This document shows, piece by piece, positions 15,571 to 21,568 of a DNA stretch of 34,521 nucleotides (its first letter is position 1; every line of letters starts with the position of its first letter). The notes beneath the pieces were generated by a model that had not been told where the DNA came from, made no database searches, and was given only the letters and a program-made list of their open reading frames with translations. The DNA is from a virus. The position numbers were made by a program, and so were the translations under genes. The stretch spans positions 1 through 34,521 of the IMG/VR virus record IMGVR_UViG_3300036791_000351, one strand, 5' to 3'.

Positions 15571-15764
15571 CGCTGAAGAAGACGCAAGTCGTCGCCGGAT
15601 CGCTGCACTATCATCTGGTTCTCTGGAGCTTTCGCGAGGGCCATTGGTCCGCGTGCGGCGTGCTCATTCTGTACGAGGCGGAATGGGTCGAGCTTCTTCG
15701 TATTTGCGAAGGCTTCCATATCGAGGTGGTCATCGGTGAGGCACTTCCGACTGCATCCGCCTAA
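15558..15764 (+). CDS. Small hypothetical protein, 68 aa
   Basis: ATG 15558 lies inside the end of the previous gene (13-base overlap) with GGAGG at 15546-15550. The sequence is beta-rich and aromatic (VVAGSLHYHLVLWSF, then ACGVLILYEAEWVELLRI). No recognised family, no signal peptide and no clear membrane span. Overlap with the downstream nuclease gene suggests coupled translation. Confidence 0.6.
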   Translation: MFRVTLKKTQVVAGSLHYHLVLWSFREGHWSACGVLILYEAEWVELLRICEGFHIEVVIGEALPTASA

Positions 15765-16101
15765 TCCGCGTCTCGTCGAGAACGACGTCGAGCATCAGTG
15801 TCTCGATCTGCTCCGCTTAAAGCGCTACCGACCGGAGCGTCTGCACGCGGGCCTGTTCAAGTCGCTCGACTATCGCCGCTTCATTAAGGGACACCCGAAG
15901 GGCACGCCCGACTACATCGTCGCGCATCCGACGTTCCCGGCGTTTTATCTGGAGGTCAAGCGCCCCGGCGAGACGGCTTCGCCAGAGCAAGAGCAGAAAC
16001 ACGTCGAGCTTCAGCTATGCGGCTTCGCCGTCGCGACCGTCGATAGCATCGACGCGCTCGTCGCGTGGCTCGACATCAACCGAAAGGCATCGCCATGCTG
16101 A
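15736..16101 (+). CDS. VRR-NUC domain nuclease
   Basis: The 121-residue protein is a stand-alone VRR-NUC nuclease of the PD-(D/E)XK type. Signatures are ENDVEHQC near residue 16, KGHPKGTPDYIV with Asp59, FYLEVKRPG with Glu73 and Lys75, SPEQEQ with Gln85, and a C-terminal FAVATVDSIDALVAWL strand-helix. Stand-alone phage VRR-NUC proteins are DNA nucleases thought to act on branched replication or recombination intermediates. It starts at GTG 15736, overlapping the previous gene by 29 bases; GAGG at 15723-15726 is the likely ribosome site. It overlaps the replication gene by seven bases. Confidence 0.82.
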   Translation: MRHFRLHPPNPRLVENDVEHQCLDLLRLKRYRPERLHAGLFKSLDYRRFIKGHPKGTPDYIVAHPTFPAFYLEVKRPGETASPEQEQKHVELQLCGFAVATVDSIDALVAWLDINRKASPC

Positions 16102-16964
16102 GAACCCGACAAATCAAACCTGGAATCGTGACGAATGAAGAACTGTGTGCGCTCGGCCCCTTCGCCTACATTCTGTTCACTGGCCTCTGGATGCTGGCCG
16201 ACAAAGAGGGCCGCTTCGAGTGGCGACCGAAACGGATCAAGGCGCTGCTCATGCCGATGTGGGACGAGATTTCCTCAGAGGTTGTGGAAAAACTTCTGGA
16301 AAAACTGTGGGAGAGTGGCTTCATTTCGCGCTATGACGTCGATTCGCACTTGTACGGAACAATCCTAAACTTCGGAAAACACCAACATATTCATCCGAAC
16401 GAGGCAAAATCCGACTTGCCCGCGCCGACTGTGAGGGGAAGCAGAAACGGCCAGGAATCAGCGACTTCCGAACGCCAGGAAATTACCGGGAATTACCGGG
16501 AATTACCGGAAAAGGCGCTCTTGCCTTCTAGTGTCTTGCCTTCTAGTCGGCGAACGCGCGTAAACCCTCCGGGGGAAGTTTTGCACACCGACTCGAAAAA
16601 CTCGCCGCCGACCCCTTCGGGGCAACGCAAAACATCAACGCCGGAACGCAAGCCGCCAGCACGGGAACAGGACGGTCCCCGAGAAGCCGCGCCGAAAGCA
16701 AGGGCCGCGCCGACGGACTTCTGGCCCCACAAGCCGGAAGACGTGAGCATCCTTCGCGAGTCGCTCGGCGAACTCGGCAAGCAATGCGGACTACCGCCGC
16801 CCGACGACGCGATCATTCGGCAGATCCTCGATGCAGGACGGGGCGCGGACGGTCGAGCAATACACGATCTGCTCGTCGCGCTCTCGCATCGGCAGAAGTT
16901 CAGGGACATGCGTTCGTGGGGGCTGGTGCCGCTGCTCGTGAAGCAACACTCCCATGCTGCATGA
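16095..16964 (+). CDS. Phage replication initiator-like protein with N-terminal winged helix
   Basis: The 289-residue protein begins at ATG 16095, seven bases inside the previous gene. Residues 1-100 form the winged-helix domain typical of phage replication proteins: LRTRQIKPGIVTNEEL, GPFAYILFTGLWMLADKEGRFEWRPKRIKALLMP, then a basic helix and TILNFGKHQHIHPNE. Residues 115-220 are a low-complexity linker, and the C-terminal 70 residues form a helical domain (DFWPHKPEDVSILRESL to VPLLVKQ). As in lambda O, a direct-repeat cluster that may be the replication origin lies inside the linker-coding part (16481-16547). No helicase gene is recognised nearby, so host helicase recruitment is likely. Confidence 0.78.
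   Translation: MLRTRQIKPGIVTNEELCALGPFAYILFTGLWMLADKEGRFEWRPKRIKALLMPMWDEISSEVVEKLLEKLWESGFISRYDVDSHLYGTILNFGKHQHIHPNEAKSDLPAPTVRGSRNGQESATSERQEITGNYRELPEKALLPSSVLPSSRRTRVNPPGEVLHTDSKNSPPTPSGQRKTSTPERKPPAREQDGPREAAPKARAAPTDFWPHKPEDVSILRESLGELGKQCGLPPPDDAIIRQILDAGRGADGRAIHDLLVALSHRQKFRDMRSWGLVPLLVKQHSHAA
16481..16547. repeat. Tandem direct repeats, candidate replication origin
   Basis: Three head-to-tail 10-bp units (AATTACCGGG, AATTACCGGG, AATTACCGGA at 16481-16510) are followed by two copies of TCTTGCCTTCTAGT (16519-16532 and 16534-16547, period 15). A 10-bp period changes the reading frame each time, so the repeats are conserved as DNA, not as protein. They lie in the linker-coding part of the initiator gene, where lambdoid phages keep origin iterons. 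Confidence 0.6.
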
Positions 16965-16983
16965 ACGCTTAGGCACAAATGCG

Positions 16984-16995
16984 TCGGAATTCCGA
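16984..16995. promoter_or_regulatory. 12-bp palindrome, candidate operator copy 2
   Basis: TCGGAATTCCGA, identical to 7094-7105, lies in the 129-base gap between the replication gene and the next operon. The flanks match the first copy better when this one is read on the opposite strand. No clear -35/-10 pair is seen downstream, so an activated promoter is possible. Confidence 0.5.
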
Positions 16996-17041
16996 TATCA
17001 TTTGCGTGAAGTCGCTGTATTGAGTTCATGTAGCTTAAATA

Positions 17042-17076
17042 CAACGTGCTTGTGGCAAGAAATACAAGACACGTTG
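17042..17076 (+). promoter_or_regulatory. Leader hairpin before 17094 gene
   Basis: CAACGTGCTTGT (17042-17053) pairs with ACAAGACACGTTG (17064-17076) with one bulged base and a ten-base loop. It ends only a few bases before the AAGGAG ribosome site (17079-17084). It may be an RNA structure affecting translation or stability, or a protein-binding inverted repeat. No T-run follows, so it is not a typical terminator. Confidence 0.45.
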
Positions 17077-17093
17077 CTAAGGAGACTAAACGA

Positions 17094-17588
17094 ATGATGA
17101 AGCGAGACGAAGAAACGACGAGCTACGCAAAGATGGGAGTCGCCGCGCTCTTGCCGGGGATGAACTTCATGCTTGAGAAAATGCAGCAACAAATCGACGA
17201 GATGAAGACGATGCTCGGCATCTTGCAAGAACAGCCGACCGTACTTGAAGGTAAGCGTTCAGTCGGACGTCCGCGCAAGATCAAGAGCAGTTGGTCGGAC
17301 GATCCCGAAGAGCGCAAGCTCGAAATGCAGCGACGGATGAAGATTCGAGAGCAGAAGCGAGTGGCTCACATTCCCGTGTCGAGCAAAGCTCATCCCGATC
17401 ACGCGAAGTGGATTGAGAAGATTACTCGGCAAAGAAAGCGCGAGTGGGCGGCACTGTCGCCACAGAAACGCCGGGAACGTCTCGCGAGGATGGAAGCGGG
17501 CAGAGCGAAGCAGAGGGCGGCAGCAAAGAAGCCGAAGAAGCCGCTCGTCAAGCTTCAAGTTAAAGCGAATCAGGAGGTGGCTGCATGA
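17094..17588 (+). CDS. Basic coiled-coil protein with AT-hook-like motif
   Basis: The start is ATG 17094 with AAGGAGA at 17079-17085; the ORF can be extended to 17046, but that would place the leader hairpin inside the gene. Of 164 residues, 22-46 form a Met/Gln-rich coiled coil, followed by SVGRPRKI (residues 56-63), an AT-hook-like core, a linker, and a strongly basic C-terminal half (SPQKRRERLARME..., then AAAKKPKKP). A dimerisation helix followed by minor-groove and basic contacts resembles the logic of nucleoid-associated proteins, but no homology to H-NS is claimed. It heads the operon after the second palindrome. Confidence 0.7.
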   Translation: MMKRDEETTSYAKMGVAALLPGMNFMLEKMQQQIDEMKTMLGILQEQPTVLEGKRSVGRPRKIKSSWSDDPEERKLEMQRRMKIREQKRVAHIPVSSKAHPDHAKWIEKITRQRKREWAALSPQKRRERLARMEAGRAKQRAAAKKPKKPLVKLQVKANQEVAA

Positions 17589-17905
17589 CGCGACTGAGCA
17601 ACCGACAATACCCGATGCTCCGAATGCTTTATGACAACGACACGAAGGGCTACATGACTATCGAAGACGCTCAACAGTGGGATCAGCGGCCTTTCCGCTC
17701 GATGCTCATGCGGCGTTGGTGCGCGTATCGACCGAAGTACGGCTTCCACATCACGAAAGAAGGCAAGGCAGCACTGCACGAGTTCCTAACGACGGACATT
17801 GCTCGGAAGAACCCGACCTTGCCACTGACGGCTTACTTCGACGCGACTGCCTACGACTTAAAGCCAAAACGCGTCGTTCACGAGATGGCGCATGGAGCCG
17901 CGTGA
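17585..17905 (+). CDS. Small winged-helix-like protein, 106 aa
   Basis: ATG 17585 overlaps the preceding stop with GGAGG at 17573-17577. Residues 8-68 look like a winged helix: helix (QYPMLRMLYD), helix (TIEDAQQWDQ), recognition-like helix (PFRSMLMRRWCAYR) and wing (KYGFHITKEGKAALHEFL). The last part, GFHITKEGKAAL, is a pattern common at the wing of MarR/PadR-like small DNA-binding proteins. A regulatory role is plausible but not shown. Confidence 0.65.
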   Translation: MTRLSNRQYPMLRMLYDNDTKGYMTIEDAQQWDQRPFRSMLMRRWCAYRPKYGFHITKEGKAALHEFLTTDIARKNPTLPLTAYFDATAYDLKPKRVVHEMAHGAA

Positions 17906-18117
17906 TGCCTGTTCTCGACGATCTAAGCGCGGCTCACCTGATCTCGCTTGCTCATCTGCATCGAGCGTGCGGCGACTGTGGTCGGCACACCGCGCTCGAC
18001 TACTGTCGCTCGTGCGACGAGTTCTATTGGCTGCATGAGCCGGGATGCGCAATGCACGAGAATCACGAGGGACATCGACTAACCATCGTGCCCTTCGTCG
18101 AGGATCGCTCGAAATGA
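17905..18117 (+). CDS. B-box-like zinc-finger protein, 70 aa
   Basis: ATG 17905 shares a base with the preceding TGA. Potential metal ligands are Cys22, Cys25, His28, Cys34, Cys37, His44, Cys48, His51, His54 and His57. The segment DYCRSCDEFYWLHEP...HENHEGHRLTIVP resembles the B-box zinc finger (LxLYCxxCxxxxC...HxxHRLVP), better known from eukaryotic TRIM proteins but with bacterial members. A protein-protein binding role would be expected. The similarity is by eye. Confidence 0.66.
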   Translation: MPVLDDLSAAHLISLAHLHRACGDCGRHTALDYCRSCDEFYWLHEPGCAMHENHEGHRLTIVPFVEDRSK

Positions 18118-18422
18118 CGATCTACTGTCCAAAATGCGACGGCGAGATCAACGGCCTCGTTTCGACGCCGTGGGGCAAGCCGACTAAAGGGGCGGAAGCT
18201 CTACGCTTCGCGCCGTATCTCTGCGGCTGGTGCGCGAGTCTGCTAATCATCGACTTCGACGCGAAGCGGCTCTGCACTCTCGAAGCAATCGACAAACTTA
18301 CCGGAGGGGACATTCTCGCCGTGATGATTGAGAATGCCGCGCTCTGGAGCGAGATCACGCAAGCGCAAAAGCGCATTCTCGCGCTACCTAATCGGCGCAA
18401 AGTGAAGGAGTGTGTCAATTGA
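18114..18422 (+). CDS. Zinc-ribbon hypothetical protein, 102 aa
   Basis: ATG 18114 overlaps the preceding stop (ATGA). Cys5/Cys8 (YCPKCDG) and Cys37/Cys40 (LCGWC) with aromatic and beta-rich residues between them form a probable zinc ribbon at the N-terminus; residues 55-95 are helical. The 3' end overlaps the TTG start of the next gene. Function unknown. Confidence 0.66.
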   Translation: MTIYCPKCDGEINGLVSTPWGKPTKGAEALRFAPYLCGWCASLLIIDFDAKRLCTLEAIDKLTGGDILAVMIENAALWSEITQAQKRILALPNRRKVKECVN

Positions 18423-18697
18423 GCACGCTTCAATTTCAGTTCGGCGTGATCACGGCGACTCCCGCCGCTCTGCTTGCGCTTTCCGTCAGTGGCGACGAGG
18501 CGACCGTGTTCATTCGCCGTCACCTCACGGGCGACTGGGGCGATCTCGACGCGCACGATAAACGTCTCAACGATGTCGCGCTCAAGAACGGCGGGCGTCT
18601 GTTCTCGACGTATCATCTCGCCGACGGCACGAAGATCTACATCATCACTGAGGCGGATCGCTCGGCGACGACGATCTTGCTACCGGAGGATTACTGA
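18419..18697 (+). CDS. Conserved small hypothetical protein, 92 aa, TTG start
   Basis: This belongs to a very widespread family of about 100-residue proteins in phages, plasmids and islands with the signature HxxGDWGDLxxxDxxxNDxAL..GGRLxSxYxLxDGTKIxIITEADRSxTTxLLPExY; all these positions are visible here. Members are often mislabelled as restriction-system subunits; their function is unknown. TTG 18419 is chosen because AAGGAG at 18405-18410 is eight bases upstream; the in-frame GTG at 18410 overlaps that site. Confidence 0.8.
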   Translation: MSTLQFQFGVITATPAALLALSVSGDEATVFIRRHLTGDWGDLDAHDKRLNDVALKNGGRLFSTYHLADGTKIYIITEADRSATTILLPEDY

Positions 18698-18699
18698 AC

Positions 18700-18912
18700 A
18701 TGAAGACGGGCTGTTGGTTCTACGGCTATTCGATGTTCGTCAACATGTCGCGCGATGGGCCGTCTTATCCGTTCATGCTGATCCCGACGCACGGCAACCA
18801 ATGCGGCATCGTCACGGGGTCGCACTCGCCGTGCCGGATGAAGATCGAGGGACTCGAACCCGACATGTCCGCGTGTCCGCTGCTTCGAGACATTCGGCTG
18901 GAGGACCGATGA
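18700..18912 (+). CDS. Small Cys-containing protein, 70 aa
   Basis: ATG 18700 is two bases after the previous stop, with GGAGG at 18684-18688. Cys5, Cys35, Cys45 and Cys59 are spread along a compact sequence with many aromatics and Met, which could coordinate one metal ion or simply be buried. No signal peptide. Family not recognised. It ends in ATGA overlap with the following gene. Confidence 0.62.
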   Translation: MKTGCWFYGYSMFVNMSRDGPSYPFMLIPTHGNQCGIVTGSHSPCRMKIEGLEPDMSACPLLRDIRLEDR

Positions 18913-19553
18913 CAATGCTCGAATCACTACGCGGCCAGTTGGAGTTCTTCGTTAGCTTCCAGCGCAAGTCGAAGCCTCTCGACTGGCCGTATCCGTTCGT
19001 CTCAATCGAAGACTTCGTGCTGCGTCACGGGATCGTTTTCGAGCGATCTCGTGAGCAGCCGCCGATTCCGCCGATTCCGAAAGCGTGCTTCTACCAGTCC
19101 TACGTTTTGAGCCAGCGCATCAGACGCTGGATCTATTGCGAAGGCTATGCGCTTACTTCGCACTCTCTCGGAATCGCAGTTCATCACGCGTGGGTCGTCC
19201 GCGACGACGATCCGACGCAAGCCGTCGATCTCGCGTGGGAGGATGGCACGCGAGACGACACAACGTATCTCGGAATTCCGTTCCGGCCCGACTTCGTCCG
19301 CTCCACGTACAAAGCCAGCGGGCGACGGAGGCTCTACAACGTGCTCGACACGCCGTGGGTGAACTATCCGCTGCTCACGGGCGAGACGCGCATCGAGGAT
19401 GTCATTTGGACAAACGACCATGAGAATAAAAACGACAACAAGGCCCGACCGCTGCATTCACTGCGGCGACACAAAAAAGAATCACAAGCGCGGACGCGGA
19501 GCGTGGAGGTGCAAAACGCGAATCCGCGAGACGACTTGGCACGGCTGGCGTGA
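18909..19553 (+). CDS. Conserved phage protein with Cys-His-Asp pattern
   Basis: The core (residues 55-170) resembles a family found in many phages and islands: KACFYQSY with Cys60, IYCEGYAL, IAVHHAWVV with His92/93, AVDLAW with Asp107, YLGIPF and a final LLTGETR segment. The order Cys, His, Asp in such contexts is seen in papain/transglutaminase-like folds, so a thiol enzyme is possible; this is inference. ATG 18909 overlaps the previous stop. The last 36 residues (after about 19445) look unlike the family and overlap a better-coded zinc-finger frame, so the natural C-terminus may once have been near 19430. Confidence 0.72.
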   Translation: MTMLESLRGQLEFFVSFQRKSKPLDWPYPFVSIEDFVLRHGIVFERSREQPPIPPIPKACFYQSYVLSQRIRRWIYCEGYALTSHSLGIAVHHAWVVRDDDPTQAVDLAWEDGTRDDTTYLGIPFRPDFVRSTYKASGRRRLYNVLDTPWVNYPLLTGETRIEDVIWTNDHENKNDNKARPLHSLRRHKKESQARTRSVEVQNANPRDDLARLA

Positions 19554-19599
19554 AGGAAAGTGTCTCTGCGAATTCTGCGCGAGGCTCGATGCGGCATGA
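19420..19599 (+). CDS. Small Cys-rich zinc-finger protein overlapping previous gene
   Basis: In the frame from ATG 19420 the 59 residues hold CIHCGDTKKNH (Cys12, Cys15), Cys31, and CLCEFC (Cys48, Cys50, Cys53) with basic residues between, a convincing zinc-binding layout. It overlaps the preceding gene by 134 bases in a different frame, and its codons look more natural than those of the overlapped tail. An in-frame ATG at 19399 is a possible longer start. No strong ribosome site is visible. Confidence 0.55.
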   Translation: MRIKTTTRPDRCIHCGDTKKNHKRGRGAWRCKTRIRETTWHGWREGKCLCEFCARLDAA

Positions 19600-19681
19600 A
19601 GATCGCGCTTCCCTGACGACGGCGACGGATGATAGGCTGAAAGCGGTCAACTTCGGTTTGCAGACTCGATGCCCTTCGAGT

Positions 19682-19713
19682 GCCGCATCCTCCGCACGGG
19701 ATGCGGCTTTTTT
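19682..19713 (+). terminator. Rho-independent terminator
   Basis: GCCGCATCC (19682-19690) pairs with GGATGCGGC (19699-19707) across an eight-base loop and is followed by six T residues. It closes the operon of small genes and isolates the signal-peptide gene that follows. Confidence 0.9.
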
Positions 19714-19767
19714 CATTTCACGTCATGGCCGCAACGGAAACGAAAGCTCACATCGTCGAATCAAAAT

Positions 19768-20211
19768 ATGAAACTCTTCGTTTTCTTCGCAATCCTCGCA
19801 AGCGCAATCGCGCAGTCGCCGACGCCGACGATCAAGATCCGCACGGGCTTCGACAAAAAGCACAAGCCGCTGTATGCGACCGCAGAAGTGCGCAGCGGCT
19901 ACATTCTGACGGCGAGTAAGGGCAAGGGCGACTCGCAATTCATCTACAGCCACGGCACGGTGCCCGAAGTGCAAATCCCCTTCGCCGCTTACTCGATCTG
20001 CGGCGTCGAGGCCACCTACGCCGTCGGCCAAGCTCGGCCTACGCGCGTTTGGGAAGCACGCTCCGACGTGAGCTACGCGGTGTTGGGGCAGAAGCTGTAC
20101 CTGATTCCGCCGACCGCGCTTGCAGCGGGCACGCTCGACGATGCTCCGCTCGACATCCTGAGCCAGTCGGCACCAATGCCGAATCTCGACGCGCTCAGAC
20201 AGGGCAAGTAA
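19768..20211 (+). CDS. Exported protein with signal peptide, moron-like
   Basis: The start at ATG 19768 is chosen because residues 1-15 form a clear signal peptide: Lys2, a hydrophobic core (LFVFFAILASA) and an AIA cleavage motif before Gln16. The mature part (about 132 residues) is beta-rich, with Lys-rich and Tyr-rich stretches (FDKKHKPLYATAEVRSGYILTA) and a single Cys in YSICGVE. No lipobox and no second membrane span, so a periplasmic or secreted protein is expected. The gene lies between two terminators, the hallmark of a moron. I see neither a good ribosome site nor a good promoter. Family not recognised. Confidence 0.68.
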   Translation: MKLFVFFAILASAIAQSPTPTIKIRTGFDKKHKPLYATAEVRSGYILTASKGKGDSQFIYSHGTVPEVQIPFAAYSICGVEATYAVGQARPTRVWEARSDVSYAVLGQKLYLIPPTALAAGTLDDAPLDILSQSAPMPNLDALRQGK

Positions 20212-20237
20212 GCCAAATCCCGTTTCGCCGCATCACC

Positions 20238-20270
20238 GCCGCGTCTTCCTTCGGGGAGCGCGGCTTTTTT
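20238..20270 (+). terminator. Rho-independent terminator with UUCG tetraloop
   Basis: GCCGCG (20238-20243) pairs with CGCGGC (20259-20264); inside, CTTCC pairs with GGGAG (one G-T pair) around a TTCG loop, which is exceptionally stable in RNA as C(UUCG)G. Six T residues (20265-20270) follow. It ends the signal-peptide gene. Confidence 0.88.
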
Positions 20271-20596
20271 GCGTCTGGGGCCGTTTTCCGGCGCGTTTCC
20301 ACGCGCGGACGGGTCTGGATGCGCTGTAGCCCGCCAAACCGCCGAGAATCGGCATTCTACGGGCCGTCGCCAGTCGAGAATTTACACTCCAGGCTCTTCC
20401 GGTGAGCTACCCCAGTCCGAAGCGGGCTTTCCGGCACACTTGCCAGCCACCACGGGCGCGGGTATCATGAGTCGGCAACCCTTCGAGCCGTGTGGGACAG
20501 GCTCTGAAAGCAAGCGATAGCATCCCGCCTACCTTTTGCGCGTGCCATCAGTGCGCGTGAACACATCGTTAGTTCAACTCGCGAGGAACAACACGA
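20271..20596. other. Non-coding stretch before the Pro-rich gene
   Basis: About 325 bases without a supported gene. Small hairpins are visible (GCCGA-GAA-TCGGC at 20341-20353; GAGCC/GGCTC at 20485-20504). An open frame crosses part of it but has no ribosome site and shadow-like composition. A promoter for the packaging/head genes would be expected here, but I cannot point to a consensus one. A structured RNA is possible. Confidence 0.4.
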
Positions 20597-21250
20597 ATGC
20601 AGAATGCAGTTTTCGGACTATTCGTCCCGATCTCTGGCGGTGGTGGTGGCGGTGAAGTTATGCCGCCGATCTACTATCCGCCGCACCCGTGGTTTCCGGG
20701 GCATCGCCCGCCGCACGTCGGCGGTGGTCCGATGCCGCCGCAGCAGCCTGTCGATCCGGGTTACGGCGTGCCCGCGCCACCGCTCGGTTTCTGGGGCGGC
20801 ACTCCACCGGACTACATCGGCGGCGGGCCAATGCCGGGATGGCCGGGGCATCCGGCGCACCCGATCTACCCGACGCGGCCTGTCGATCCGGGTTACGGCG
20901 TGCCCGCGCCACCGCTCGGTTTCTGGGGCGGGCTTCCGCCCGATTACATCGGCGGTGGTCCGATGCCGGGACGCCCGCCGCACGTCGGCGGTGGTCCGAT
21001 GCCGGGAAATCCGCCCGTCGCTGGCTGGCCCCCGGTCGCAATGCCGCCCATCTATCTGCCGCCCCCGTCGTCTGGTGGCCCGCCCGCGCCAGATCCTCCC
21101 GTGCAGATATCTTTACCGATTGTCGTAGGCTGGACGCTTCAATTCATTCCCGGCATCGGTTGGGTGTTGGTCCCGCCGACTCCCGGCGCAGAGCCGCCCG
21201 CGCATGTTGGGGGTCAGCCGCCCACACCAGAGCCGAAGACCACCTTCTAG
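20597..21250 (+). CDS. Pro/Gly-rich repeat protein
   Basis: The 217-residue protein begins at ATG 20597 with CGAGGAA at 20582-20588. It is dominated by Pro and Gly, with repeated phrases HVGGGPMP and two copies of a 44-residue unit starting PVDPGYGVPAPPLGFWGG (residues 51 and 95) and PPDYIGGGPMPG. The last 50 residues are more hydrophobic (SLPIVVGWTLQFIPGIGWVLVPP) and may fold. Proline-rich proteins of this general kind occur near the packaging genes of some phages; their role is unknown. It may be an extended structural or host-interaction protein. Confidence 0.72.
   Translation: MQNAVFGLFVPISGGGGGGEVMPPIYYPPHPWFPGHRPPHVGGGPMPPQQPVDPGYGVPAPPLGFWGGTPPDYIGGGPMPGWPGHPAHPIYPTRPVDPGYGVPAPPLGFWGGLPPDYIGGGPMPGRPPHVGGGPMPGNPPVAGWPPVAMPPIYLPPPSSGGPPAPDPPVQISLPIVVGWTLQFIPGIGWVLVPPTPGAEPPAHVGGQPPTPEPKTTF
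20746..20931 (+). repeat. 54-bp exact direct repeat pair, 132-bp period
   Basis: 20746-20799 and 20878-20931 are identical over 54 bases, inside the Pro-rich gene; similarity continues at lower level to the end of each 132-bp unit. The period is a multiple of three, so unequal recombination would lengthen or shorten the protein in frame. Confidence 0.85.
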
Positions 21251-21253
21251 CAA

Positions 21254-21556
21254 GTGAGTCGAGCATTTCATCAACGTGTTGCGCTCATGACGACGACGGG
21301 TGAGCATCTGCGCTACGTCCCTAGCGCAATGGCGCAAGCCCTCGTCGTCACTGGCGCGGCATCTCTCGACCAATCCGTTGGCCGCGTACGGGGAATTTTA
21401 TTGTCCCGTCCCGCTGCATCTTTCGCGCAGCGCATCGGCCCGCCCACCGACGGCGGTCTGAGCGTGCGCTTCACGCGCTGGCAGCGGCTCGACGATAGCG
21501 CGTGCCGCGTGATCGAGCATCACCCACGATGCACGTATGACCGCAGCAGTGAGTAG
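21254..21556 (+). CDS. Doubtful ORF, about 100 aa
   Basis: The frame is open from GTG 21254 (or ATG 21287) to 21556 between the Pro-rich gene and the HNH gene. Its second half has good third-position G/C and a plausible strand (GGLSVRFTRWQRLDD); the first half is weak. Neither start has a ribosome site. It resembles no family I know. It may be a real small gene or a gene remnant; included because it fills a gap of over 300 bases. Confidence 0.35.
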   Translation: MSRAFHQRVALMTTTGEHLRYVPSAMAQALVVTGAASLDQSVGRVRGILLSRPAASFAQRIGPPTDGGLSVRFTRWQRLDDSACRVIEHHPRCTYDRSSE

Positions 21557-21568
21557 CACGAGGACGAG

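Noticed and set aside
19270-19281. Near copy (11 of 12) of the control-region palindrome
   Set aside because: Lies inside a coding region and differs at one base; probably chance.
20340-20430. tRNA-like pattern on the minus strand (TAGCTC...GAGC like a D-arm)
   Set aside because: No matching acceptor stem, no T-loop consensus and a poor anticodon stem; the pattern is just a four-base hairpin.
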